Shown here in pieces: positions 33,706 through 43,904 of a DNA stretch of 64,000 nt (position 1 is its first letter; each line of letters opens with the position of its first letter). The translations under genes were made by a program, and so were the position numbers. The notes beneath the pieces were generated by a model. That model did not search any database. It worked only from the letters and a program-made list of their open reading frames with translations, and was not told the DNA's origin. Location: the NCBI GenBank assembly GCA_023362775.1, contig JALMGJ010000063.1, positions 124,001-188,000 on the forward strand, in the 5' to 3' direction. Origin of the DNA: Charina bottae. Its lineage: Eukaryota; Chordata; Lepidosauria; Squamata; Charinaidae.

Positions 33706-34673
33706 GAAGACTCCAGGCCCCCCCTTAATCCGAACGGCATGACTTTATATTGGAAACAACCTAGTTGGCAATTAAAAGCAGTTTTCCACTCATCTCCTTC
33801 CTTTATGCGTACTCTAAAATACGCTTCTCTCAAATCCAGCTTAGTGAAGATTTTTCCTTTTGTTAGCTGAGCAAGCATATCTTTCATCAAAGGCAGCGGG
33901 TACTGATTGGAAATACAAATAGCATTCAACCCCCGATAGTCAGTACACAGTCTTAAAGAACCATCTTTCTTTTTCCGGAATAACACTGGAGCTGCCATGG
34001 GAGACGTGGAGGGTTCAATAAATCCCCGCTTTAAATTTTTATCTATAAAATTCCTCAGCTCTTGCAGTTCCTTATGAGTCATTGAATACAACTTAGTCTT
34101 AGGCAATACTGCCCCAGGTTCCAGTTTCAAAGAACAGTCTGTTTTCCGATGAGGGGGCATCTGGTCTGACTCAGTCTCTACAAAGATTTCCCCCTCCTCC
34201 TCATACGCTGACGGTGCCACCGCTGCTTGTGCTAATTCCCGTAACACACACAATCCTGCAGCCTCCCGCTCAACTCCCAAATACGAACCGTCTGCAAGTT
34301 CCATTTCTCCAGAGACCCAATCGATATGAGGGTTGCGCTCCCTCAACCATTTAAGTCCCAACACTATGGGCTGGCTGGATATGGGAGCCACAATAAACCT
34401 AATAGTCACTTGATGTGTCCCAATAGTCATTTTCAAGGCTTCTGTATAATATTCCACTGGGCCCCCTTTCATATCTGACCCATCCAACTGACAAAATATG
34501 ATGGGAACTTTTAATTTGTGCAACTTAAGTCTCAGTCCCGTAACAATAGCAGGATGCATCAAACATCTTGAGCACCCCGAGTCCAGCATCGCCATCAGAT
34601 TGTTCTGATCCCTCCCATCTAAAGTCTCAAGTTTTATCTTAACTTGCATAGTCGGACAATCTCCACTCACCAA
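33702..34673 (-). pseudogene. gypsy protease and RT (first half)
   Basis: A 323-codon frame with an aspartic protease (LDSGCS at about 31-36), a retropepsin-like second half (IVLGLKWLRERNPHIDW) and the first RT blocks: FIEPSTSPMAAPVLFRKKKDGSLR, DYRGLNAI, YPLPLMKDMLAQL, TKLDLREAYFRVRI and the start of MPFGL. It ends in a frameshift. It lies in a different phase from gag, so pol is either reached by frameshifting or separated by damage; the sequence alone does not decide. Confidence 0.85.
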
Positions 34674-34720
34674 CGAATCTGGGCGCCGATGATCTGTGAA
34701 TGCCTGGCCACCGGCGCATC

Positions 34721-35848
34721 TTAGACCAGGCGTTGCTCGTTTCCCGACGGCAGGAATTCTCCATCAGTGGAGTCGTTCTCTCCCCCAACTAATTCCAGCG
34801 TCTTGCTTTCATCCAAAGCATGGGCTGTTCCCTTGCGTAGCGGCAGCTTAGATGGCTTGGAAGGGTGGCTTTCCAGCTTTGTCTTTACTCTAGAGGTTGT
34901 TTGGGGGCAGTTGCTAATATGATGTCCCTCTTTGCCGCATTTAAAGCACAAGCCCCTTTTGGCTCTGCATTCTTTTTCCTCCTCCCAAGCCTTTGCTCTG
35001 AACGGTTTCTTTGCCTGGGGTTGTCCCAGCGGTTTTTTCCCGGAACTCTGCAGCTTTTTATACGATCTCAGTCTTAATTGGGTGCTCTCTGCTTTGCCTG
35101 CTAATTGGACCCATTCTTCTAGGGTGTCTGGGTCCCCTCTCCCCGCTGCCATTTCCAGAATCTCAGGTTTCAATCCCATCTGAAAAGATTCTACCTGAAA
35201 AGATTCAGGGCAGCCAGGGACCATGCTTATAAGTTTTTTAAACTCCATAGCATATTCTGCGACAGTCCGGTTTCCCTGACTTAGTTGTTGCAGTTGCACC
35301 CTAGCTGACATTTTAGATAGCGTATCTTCAAATCTCCATCTCAATGCTAACATAAAGCTGTTAAAAGTTAATAGCTCAGGAGCCTTTGAGTCATGCAACG
35401 CCACCAGCCATAAAGCAGCCTCTCCTTCTAGGAAACTTGAGACATACCTCACTTTGGCCTCTTCATTCAGGAAAGAGCTCTCAAACTCCTCCATAAAACC
35501 CCTGACATGGGTCATAAAGCAAGCCAACTTCCCTGGGTCACCGTCAAACCGCATTTTCAGTTTGTTTACTGCAAACACCCTGGCTTGACCCCTTTGTAAT
35601 CCACTTACGGGAGGTTGTGTCACTTCCAGCTCAGGTTCTGAAGAATCATCCTCTTCTTCCTCGTCACTAGACATGCCACTCTCCGCTGCTGTGGTCATCA
35701 AAGTAGGCTTTAAGTCCACCACTGGCCCCCCTTCCTGCTTTGGAGCCAGGGCCAGTTGCTGCACGGATTGAATGAGAGTCTGTAGCTGCTGGCTAATAGT
35801 CTCCAGTTCAAAATCAATACGTGCAGTCTTCGCTTCCAGTGAAGCCAT
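34721..35848 (-). CDS. gypsy gag, intact frame
   Basis: A 375-codon open frame starting MASLEAKTARIDFELE. Residues 1-45 form a predicted coiled coil, 57-75 are acidic (SSDEEEEDDSSEPELE), and 90-265 resemble the retrotransposon gag domain (FDGDPGKLACFMTHV, WRFEDTLSKMSAR). A CCHC zinc knuckle (CFKCGKEGHHISNC) is at 301-314. No interior stop. Only 57 bases of leader precede it before L1 sequence begins, so it has no promoter of its own here. It is probably not expressed as a working particle protein. Confidence 0.85.
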   Translation of the reverse strand: MASLEAKTARIDFELETISQQLQTLIQSVQQLALAPKQEGGPVVDLKPTLMTTAAESGMSSDEEEEDDSSEPELEVTQPPVSGLQRGQARVFAVNKLKMRFDGDPGKLACFMTHVRGFMEEFESSFLNEEAKVRYVSSFLEGEAALWLVALHDSKAPELLTFNSFMLALRWRFEDTLSKMSARVQLQQLSQGNRTVAEYAMEFKKLISMVPGCPESFQVESFQMGLKPEILEMAAGRGDPDTLEEWVQLAGKAESTQLRLRSYKKLQSSGKKPLGQPQAKKPFRAKAWEEEKECRAKRGLCFKCGKEGHHISNCPQTTSRVKTKLESHPSKPSKLPLRKGTAHALDESKTLELVGGENDSTDGEFLPSGNEQRLV

Positions 35849-35906
35849 CCTTTGGGACTGGGTAACTCTGGTTTTAGCAGTTCATTTCTGATTCAAAATT
35901 TCTGGT

Positions 35907-36285
35907 TCAAAAGCCACGATTATTATATCCAAAATCCTTAGCCCATTTAATCATACATTCTTTTACCTGCTCATCTTCCAAATTCATCTGTAGCAACATT
36001 TTGTACATTTTAGTAATAACATGTTCATCATTCATACAAAGTTCCATTTCAAACTGAGTTATTTCATTAACAAATTTAAAGTTCTTTTTATCCATTTTAA
36101 AGCGTTCTGACAATTGCATATAGGTAAACCAGTGACATGTAAAACCTTCCAACTCTAACATTTCTCTTGTTTTAAACTTTGGTTCACTTTCTTCAAAATT
36201 CAACAAATCTTTATATTTTAACCAACTTATTCCTCCCACATTTTCTCTTCTAACAAATGCTTCTTGAGGTGACAACCACAATGGG
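35907..36285 (-). pseudogene. 5'-truncated L1 ORF2 fragment
   Basis: An open frame at 36281-35909 aligns with the part of L1 ORF2 downstream of the RT. Compare LSPQEAFVRRE with STQEAFYRTE of the younger L1, and QVKECMIKWAKDFGYN with QVKDCMIKWAKNIGHN. It begins at the 5' truncation point next to the target duplication and stops at the junction with the gypsy leader. Confidence 0.88.
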
Positions 36286-36302
36286 AGCTGAGTTTGTTTT
36301 CT

Positions 36303-38400
36303 AAGGCTATAATACTAAGTGCTCTATGAGAACATGAGCTTGATTGAGCTCGATACGAGTTCTTTTTGAGTCAGTGGACTTGAGATCTTTTTGAAGGACT
36401 GTGGCTGGTTCTTTCACAATGGTCAATGCCCTTATGTATGAGTTTCCTCAGCCTCCAGCCCCCGCACACAAACTTAATAAAAACTCCATCTTGGATGCAC
36501 ACTCTTCTGTACTCTTTTTTACCTCCTTTTCTTGTTCCTCTTTATCTACTCTGTTTAATGAGCTGCATTGCCCTTGAGAGCTGCACAAAGCATCTGAGTC
36601 ACAGTTTTCCCAACTCTTTCATTCTTTTTGGGTAAGTATTCTGCTTTGTTCTGTGCCTTGTGGCATGCCTGCAGGAAGGATGCTTCAGCTCTACTAGACT
36701 ACAGACTGAACTGAGGACTGAGCCTCAGGATTATATAAATCATTAACTCAACATGAGAATCAACCTGATGTTCTGGGTGCAGTTTCTGAAGCAGTGAATG
36801 GGCAGAAATGTTCATTTCCCAGCCTACTCCCAGGGTGTTGCCTTCAGAATAAGATACGATCACCCCCATCTGTTCTGTCCTGAGCTCCTTTCCGGCAAAG
36901 TGGCATACAAGGGGAAGAGGGCATTATCATTCTACATTCACATCAGTAATGAGTCATTTGATGCAACTCATTTAATTTGCTGTTACACAGAGATGTTGGT
37001 TTCTACTCACACATCTCCAAATTCTCAGAACTTTACCTTCCTGCTGAAAAAGATTGGATTATATCAGGTGCAAGGTTGGCACAGGAGGGAAGACTTCATT
37101 TGGCCTTAATAGCATCCTATGGAAGATACTCCAGAGTGGGCCAGGCCAGAACAAAACATTAAATCTGATTTGATTCCACTAAAATGAAATTAAATAGTTA
37201 TTATTAATACTCCCTTGTATTTATTAATCTCCCCTTTCTGTCATATTCAAAATCATGGATTGATGGTAGCTACTTGACAGGCTGTTGATTTTGGGGGTCA
37301 CATGTTACTCTGGGGTATCAGGTTGAGCTCTTCTGTACTACATAGATTCTATGGGGTGGACAACTTTTTTTATGACATGGATCACATTCCATCAAGAGTA
37401 ATCTATTGGGGGGCTGCATGCCAGTTGGTGGGTACAGTTTAAACAAATAATGGGTGGAGCCACTCCTTCTCCCTTCTTCTGATATCTCCTCTTTATCTCT
37501 CTCCAACATACCCCTCCCTCCCTTGGAGAGATCAAATATTGTCCTTAACAGAGATGGGAAATCAGACTAAACCTGCATGAAACTAAGCTGAAAGCATTAT
37601 GTTATACTGTAGGGGAAGCCAAATCCTGGCAACCAGGAGGAACACATTTTTGGAGTGGCTGGGGGCCACACCAAGCAGAGCTGTTAAGTACAGTGGCCAG
37701 CTACTTGACACATGTGAGCAGAACTGAAAGTTGAGAAGAGTTGGAGGGTGAATGAGCTTTTCTTTGTTTTTTTACAATATGTAAAGATGTACATTATAAT
37801 CCCTTTTGATGGATGGCCACTTCAAAACAGAGAGAAGTTTTGTCACAAGTTTTCAGGAACTGTGGTCAGAGAAGCTTCCAGGAATGAGGGAAAAAAAGAG
37901 TTGGTGTTGACTTCATCAACCTAATAACTTCAGAGTGTAGTATCCCCATAACAAGATTTGTCTTGTGCCTATCAATATTTTTCTTGCTGTCTTCATCATG
38001 GTTACTTGAATCAGGAAGTTTGGATTCTTAACATCACCACAGTTCTGATTTCAGGAGCATAATAGAAGCTTTTTAAAAGACTGTCTTAGGGTTTATCCAC
38101 ACTGCTGGGTTGTCCAATCACCAGAATGGGCCAGCAACCATTTATGGAGGACATGAACAGATTATGTCTCTCTTTACACATTCTCCTCCTATTGCAAATA
38201 TGACTCCCTGACATATTTTCCTGCTGTAGATTCAAAGTATCATTTCCCCCCCTTATATCACCTTGAGCACTCCTATCCATTTTGGCTGGCACACTCTATT
38301 TCATTACAGACTAACCCCAGCAATTCATTGATTACTTCACAGAGGCAGGAGCATCCTCAAAACAGACAACTGTTACCATGGTCTCTAATGTCTTCTAGAG
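36303..38400. other. unannotated 2.1-kb stretch
   Basis: No gene, RNA or repeat family recognised. The open frames are short and without motifs. Confidence 0.5.
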
Positions 38401-38415
38401 CTACCTTTACCAGGA

Positions 38416-38500
38416 ATGGTATATTGGCACAATGGCTATAGCACTGGCTATGTAAACAGAAGGTTGCTGACTTGGAACCCAGGTGGTGGGAAGATAGACA
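38416..38500 (+). mobile_element. possible tRNA-derived SINE head or tRNA relic
   Basis: Contains an A-box-like tggcacaatggctatagc and a weak B-box-like gttgctgacttggaaccc at about the tRNA spacing. The cloverleaf is not complete, so this is not a functional tRNA gene. Confidence 0.4.
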
Positions 38501-38924
38501 CACCGACAGACAGACATTTAATTACTATTTATCTTTCCATGAACTACCTACCTTTCTCTGGGATTTTTTTAAAAAATAAGTCCAGTAGTGACTCAAACAA
38601 CTGGAAAAATGATTAAATAGTATACCTCTGAACTTTTTGAAGTTTTGAACCTGAAACCTCCTTTTTACCAGGCAAGTGTTACAACCATTGGGCTATTATA
38701 GTATTCCTAGTAAAGGCAGTTCTTCAAGATATTAGAGTCCAACAGGGCAGAAATAAAAGAATATTTATTTTAAGGCTGGTTGTTGTGGCCACACATACAT
38801 ATATATCATGCTTTAACTTTGAAAATATACATTCAGATTAACTTTGTGCGTGTGCATACACATACATACATATGCACATACAGGTGGTGTTGTTTAACTG
38901 TTTTTATGGATGTTATACTATGGA

Positions 38925-39004
38925 TAATTTTTTATAATCTATATAAGCCACTGAGAGTCTCTGGATTGCAGCAGGGTAGAAATGCACATAAATAAATAAA
39001 CAAA

Positions 39005-39039
<35 letters not shown>

Positions 39040-39041
39040 AT
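38925..39041 (+). mobile_element. L2/CR1-type LINE 3' tail with (AAAT)n
   Basis: Bases 38935-38988 resemble the end of squamate L2/CR1 LINEs (ataagccactgagagtctc, then gcagggtagaaatg), followed by aaataaat repeats at 38989-39041. Confidence 0.65.
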
Positions 39042-39760
39042 GTGTATGTGTATGTATTCTGTGTAAGTGTGTGTGTATACACACAAACACAAAATATATA
39101 CAGTCAGGATGGAAAGAATTGGCAATGGCTTTCCTGGAACAGCAATGTGGGAAGGCCCAACAGCAGGGGAATTATCTAATGAGAGGCTGTGGACCTTGCA
39201 AGCTGTGCCAAAGTATCTCAGTTGAGATCAGATATTCTTAAGCCATTTTACAGTCAAACCAACATAACCACAGGACAGAGGAACCTTAAGGGTGCAATGT
39301 AGTTTTCCCCTAAGAGGCAACTAAACATTGACTTATTGCAGGTTCCTTATTCTCTTTTCTAACATTTTGCTCCAAGGATCCACACGTTCAAAAGTCCTCT
39401 TCCAACTTACCAGCAGCCACATTCTGATAGTCTTATAGGACTTTGTTCTTTCTATTTATAGAGAGCAGAACTTGCTTGGAGGATTCAGTCAGATTTCTTT
39501 GCTTGCTTGCTTTATTTTTTTTTAAGTTAGACCTCTGCAGCCTTCCAGTCCTGCAGAGACCCTAATTAAAGTTATTTGCTATTCATTTAAAACAAGCATC
39601 CCCTTCTGCCTTCAGCTACAGCTGTATTACTGATAGTAGTTTCCATTGTCAAAGCTGCTTTGTTACACTAGAAGCAACTCCTGGATTTTTATCTCCACAT
39701 TTTTTTTTCTTTTCTTTTTAATGATGTTTCATTGGTTTAAGGTGAAAGACCAAACTGCAC
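39042..39760. other. unannotated spacer
   Basis: A short (tg)n-like tract near 39041-39077 and T-rich runs; otherwise nothing seen. Confidence 0.5.
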
Positions 39761-39765
39761 ATGAT

Positions 39766-40204
39766 TGTTGGGATTATCAGGAGTCAACTCAGCATTGCCT
39801 CATAAGCATAATAGGGGGTCTTTCTAGTAAACACATCTCTATTGTGCTTGTGAGATGTTACCTGAGTCACCTGTTTTCCTCTTCCTCCTCCTTCTTGAGT
39901 TTGGGTAATTAACATTCTCCATTACTCTTTGGGCACACCTGCAAGCAGGAGGGCTGCACCATGCAGCTCTTGTCCATTCCATCTCGCTTGCATGCAGATC
40001 TACTATGAATCTACTTGAATCCAGATCTACTGAATAAATGTAAGCTATCTCTATTTTTCTTCACCTAACTAATGTGTGAAGACTGAATTTATTTCTGAAC
40101 GTAATTAAGCTTAAAGTGCAAGTTCCCTGCTGGTTCACGCTTCTACTCTGCAAGATTGTTGTTAGCTGCTTGGAGTTCTTTTATTAACCTTCAAGACTCC
40201 ATGA
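39766..40204 (+). mobile_element. solo LTR, copy 2
   Basis: Aligns over its full length with 11392-11832. It starts tgttgg and ends ccatga (the terminal c mutated to g), with the 5-bp duplication atgat at 39761-39765 and 40205-40209. It has the same aataaa position as copy 1. Confidence 0.8.
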
Positions 40205-40267
40205 ATGATAACTGGAGATACTTTTCTCATAAAGTTACTGTTAGCTCTTTGTACACATTATATATCT

Positions 40268-40485
40268 TAGCAAATGGCTGACCCTGTCTAGTTTCGGAAG
40301 CTAAGCAGGGTCAAGCATGGTTGTTATTTGGATGAGAGCCCTCACAGAAATACTAAGATTGTAGGCTAGACTGAAATGTCAAAGAAACATTTCAGAAGAA
40401 GACAGAAGCAAACCAATTCTGCATAGTTACTAAGAAAATGACATTGATGTGTTCATGAAGTCATCAATACTCAAACTTGACTTTA
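40268..40485 (+). mobile_element. 5S-rRNA-derived SINE (5S-Sauria type)
   Basis: The region tttcggaagctaagcagggt and the following ttggatgagag and gtaggct match the internal promoter region of 5S rRNA with substitutions. The rest, with ccaattctgc and a short tail, is the SINE body. It is too diverged and too long to be a 5S gene. Confidence 0.78.
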
Positions 40486-41420
40486 TTTATTAAAGCCTTC
40501 AACTATACATTTATTTTATTTATTTACAATATTTGCAAACTGACCCAATCATACCAACTCTGAACAATGAAGGAGACTTGACTTCATCTGTATTATATGG
40601 AACCCTGTGTGATCATCCCTGCAGGACAAATTGGGGCAGGGCTTGCAATATAGTTTTGGGAATTGGCATAATTCAAGCCTATTCACTTTATCATATAATT
40701 TCTGTGAATCAACAAATGTACAATAAACTTACTTTCTTATATTCATATATTTCTCAGTGATGTGTTGAAGAGCAAAACTGTGCCTGCACATCCTCGGCCC
40801 AGCCTAAAGCCACAATGTACTTTCCAATTTTTACTTATTGTCACCTCTCGTGGTCAGAATTCTACCAGACATTTTTCCCAGGTACACTTAACAAATCAAT
40901 TCCTTTGTAATTCTTGCATTCACTGTTGCTACTTTTTCCTTTGTATAAGGGAACAATACAGTGTTTTTCCAATTATTAGCCAGTGATGCAACCCTTACAC
41001 ACACATTAAACAAATCACACACCACTCCATGAGCAAACCATGTCCATATTTTAACATTTCTCCAGTTACATTATTTACCCCTGCAACCTTACTATTTTTC
41101 AACATTCTCACAACTTTTATGACTTTTCATCTATTTTTTTTCTCAGACACTGACATTTATAAATATAGAGTCAGTCTGTGTGAGTGATGTATCATTACAG
41201 TGATGGCGGATGATGTTATAAATCCCTTGTGTGGATAACTTATAAAATAATGACCTTATCTTATTATATACAGATCATAACAAGCTATCCCCCATATGTA
41301 TATTGAAGCTCCAATTCTCTAAGAATTCTGCATTTTTCAACCTGGCTTTGATCAAGAATAACTTCAGCTGGGAAACAGTGAAAATCTCAAAACAAGCCAG
41401 ATCAAAACATGCAAGAGAAT
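40486..41420. other. unannotated spacer
   Basis: Nothing recognised. Confidence 0.45.
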
Positions 41421-41428
41421 TCTTAGAA

Positions 41429-41740
41429 CATAGCTTTCCAAAGTGTGTGTTGCGACACACTACTGTGTCGCCTGTGGTGTCCTGGTGTGTCGCGCAAAAA
41501 CCCGGAAGCGCTGATGGGGGAACCAAAAGAAGCAGCACCCCCGCCAATCAGTGCTGCCGCCACCACCGCCGGCAGCACAGCGGCGGCACTGATTGGCGGG
41601 GGTGCCGATTCTTCTGGTTCCCCCCATCAGCGCTTCTGGGTTTTTTGCATGACAGACCAGGACACCGCAGGCCGTGCTGCTGCCACCGCTGCTGCCACCA
41701 TTGGTGTGTGTCGCCAATGTGAAAAGTTTGGAAAGCTCTG
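41429..41740. mobile_element. hAT-like MITE, 'gctttccaaact' family, copy 4, with internal hairpin
   Basis: 312 bp with an exact 8-bp duplication, tcttagaa, at 41421-41428 and 41741-41748. Ends are catagctttccaaa and agtttggaaagctctg. The core 41501-41640 is a large imperfect inverted repeat (arms about 60 bp, for example agcgctgatggggg facing ccccccatcagcgct). This copy best proves the family is hAT-like. Confidence 0.85.
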
Positions 41741-41748
41741 TCTTAGAA

Positions 41749-42103
41749 TCATAGCACTCCAACCAAGTGCTATGAGGAAGGGTGCCTTCTCTGTGACGGC
41801 CTGCACCCTTTGGAACAGCATCCCACAGAGATAAGGGCAGGCACCCTCTCTCCTAGGCTTCCAGAAAGCTTTTAAAACTTGGCTTTGGTCCCAGGCCTGA
41901 GGTTAATGTATTATTGTATTTTGGGGGGTGGCTGTTTTGTTTGATTTGTGCTACGTTTAAGATTGTTTTAGTCTGGGCTGTCTGTTTGGTTTTCTGTTTT
42001 ATCTGTTTTTATGGAAGTTTGGGTTTTGTACACCACCCAGAGTCCACTGGAGTTGGGTGGCTATAACAAATTTGAATAAATAAATAAAATAAAATAAATA
42101 AAC
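41749..42103 (+). mobile_element. L2/CR1-type LINE 3' end
   Basis: The first ~130 bases translate to a typical LINE C-terminus (GAFSVTACTLWNSIPQR, then FQKAFKTWLW after a stop). A T-rich 3'UTR follows, then the conserved gtacaccacccagagtcc...gggtggctata block and an aaataaa tail. 5'-truncated. Confidence 0.8.
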
Positions 42104-43690
42104 CACGAAGTGATCAACAGACATATTTATCAAAAGACATAAAAAAGAACAGCATTAGTGCAGCAGCTCAACACACAGCAACATTCCCCTATCACCCAGC
42201 AATCAGCAACCACCTAGATAAACTTGAACCTTATCAACCAAATAACCAAAAACCAGCTATAATTCAACAATCACAGGAAAAAAACACCACCTTCCCAACA
42301 CACCACCAGATCCCACAGCTGTCAATATCACTGCTCACACAGGAATCAACCAATACAAAGATAAGGTAGAATCATCACCTTATCAGCCAAATAAATAATC
42401 AACAAACAAGAAGATATTCACTTACAAAACAGTCTCCACCCAGAGGACCATCCCATCCAAGCACATGCAAAGAAAGCAAAACAGAAGGCTATCTAATTCT
42501 GGCCAACTGATGAACCTCATTTCTCCAAAATTCCTTTTCTTTTGATGCTGCTTATTATGGTAATGAAAACTCTAGAACCAACCTTGGAGAATTCCAGGAT
42601 GGCAACACACCAACCCTGAGCTACACATATTTGCTACCATACTTACATACCTATACTTACACCCAAACCCATACACAACTCTCTCTCTCCCTCCCTCCCT
42701 CCCTCCAGAGAGATCTGTGTATGGTGTAATGGCGTGTGGGTGCGTGTGAGAGAGAAGATTAACAAATTGGAACTTGAGTATTACCCCAGTGAAATTTGTC
42801 AGCCAAGATGGAGTCAGGTTGGCAGAAAGACAACAACATAAGTTAATTCTGAATGTTGTGAACTAATGAGTGTTAAATTACACAGGGCTCCAATATAAAG
42901 CTGAGGAAACCTAACAGAACAGAAAAGAACAAAGAATTTTGATTCACATTTGGGACAAACAAGAAGAGGGAGGGGAAAGGAGATACAATCCATTTATAAT
43001 ATCTTCTCTTGTCTGCCAGTCAAATATGAATATTTATTGGGTTTTGACAACTCCTCAGATATCTATCCCCTGGGATGTGATGGATGGATACTTGGCTATA
43101 TTAATCTTCTCAATATTTAACCAGCAATTAAAGGCTGACATGTATAAGTTGGAACCTGATTTGATGCCTAACAGCTAACTGAGGGTGGGGGAGGGGGGAG
43201 AGATGCAACAGATAAGCTACTTTTTGTCAAATTTCTCAAGAATTTAACTGAAATTCAATTCGTAATACTTTGAAATTTACTCCTCTGAACATAAATTTCC
43301 AAGATTGATCAACTTTCTAGGACAGAGCCAGTGCTGGAAGGGCTGGTGTCAGCAACTAAATGCAGGAGAAGTTGTGTGTGATGCTATCTCATTAGACTAA
43401 ATATGGCCAGAGCTGCGTATGGCCTCGGCCCAGGTGTCCTGCTTTACTGAAGTCCATCATCTTTTGAAGGGCTGCCAGAGGACAATCCTTTATTTGAAGG
43501 GCTGCCTAGACCAAGTTGTGTTTAAAGCTAAACAATTTTAAGAACAGAGATCTAGCAGTGGCCTGGAAGCTGTCCATCAGCACGGAGCACCTGGACAGCA
43601 GAGCAGGCCCACTATTTACCGCATTGTACAATAAAAATTATATTAAATAGAAATATTGTAATTCTATTTAAATGATAGTAATCTTGTTTA
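42104..43690. other. unannotated spacer
   Basis: An A/C-rich stretch 42110-42640 and a (ct/ccct)n tract near 42680-42706. No gene or known family recognised. Confidence 0.45.
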
Positions 43691-43697
43691 CACAATA

Positions 43698-43904
43698 GTG
43701 TCAGTAACTAGCTGACCCTGGCTGATCTTGAAAGCTACACAGGGTTACCATCACATAACAGCGTTCCGCGCGCATCATGCGGCCACATGACCGTGGAAGC
43801 GTCTTTGGACAACGCTGGCTCTTCAGCTAACAAACGGAGATGAGCACCGGCCCCTAGAGTCGGACACGACTGCACAAATGTGCGGGGGGAACCTTTACCT
43901 TTTA
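43698..43904 (+). mobile_element. 5S-SINE fragment abutting a 5'-truncated Sauria SINE
   Basis: Bases 43700-43746 (agctgaccctggctgatcttg, then agctacacagggtt) resemble the 5S-derived SINE head. From about 43757 (aacagcgttccgc) to 43904 (gaacctttacctttt) is a Sauria SINE 3' part. It is either an insertion of one SINE into the other or a chimeric SINE. Confidence 0.72.

Larger units (their letters stand above)
29961..35905 (-). mobile_element. Ty3/gypsy internal region without LTRs, internally rearranged
   Basis: On the minus strand the order is gag, protease, RT, RNase H, then integrase, as in Ty3/gypsy. It begins 57 bases upstream of the gag ATG and stops at the end of the integrase frame (HISL block at 29962-29973). 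No LTR, primer-binding site or polypurine tract is present at either end, and both ends run straight into L1 sequence of the same orientation. A 1509-bp extra block at about 31336-32844 is made of a second gag copy and a second RNase H/integrase-linker copy. Several frame breaks are present. Confidence 0.85.
23223..36285 (-). mobile_element. 5'-truncated L1 carrying an embedded LTR-less Ty3/gypsy segment (composite), later split by another L1
   Basis: A 17-bp target duplication, agctgagtttgttttct, lies at 23206-23222 and 36286-36302. On the minus strand the unit starts inside L1 ORF2 (36285-35907) and changes to gypsy sequence (about 35905-29961). It returns to L1 3'UTR (about 29945-29794, then 23337-23223) and ends in a poly-A tract next to the duplication. 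Roughly 0.55 kb of L1 sequence is missing where the gypsy lies. A younger full-length L1 (23338-29773) interrupts the 3'UTR. One flanking duplication around the whole implies a single target-primed insertion event. Confidence 0.82.

Noticed and set aside
38416..38500. A functional tRNA gene
   Set aside because: A and B boxes are weak and the cloverleaf arms do not pair properly.
40268..40390. A functional 5S rRNA gene
   Set aside because: Only part of 5S is present, with many changes, and it continues into a SINE body.
41460..41834. A coding exon in the hairpin region (frames on both strands)
   Set aside because: The similarity between strands comes from the inverted repeat of a MITE, and the end of the frame belongs to a LINE tail.
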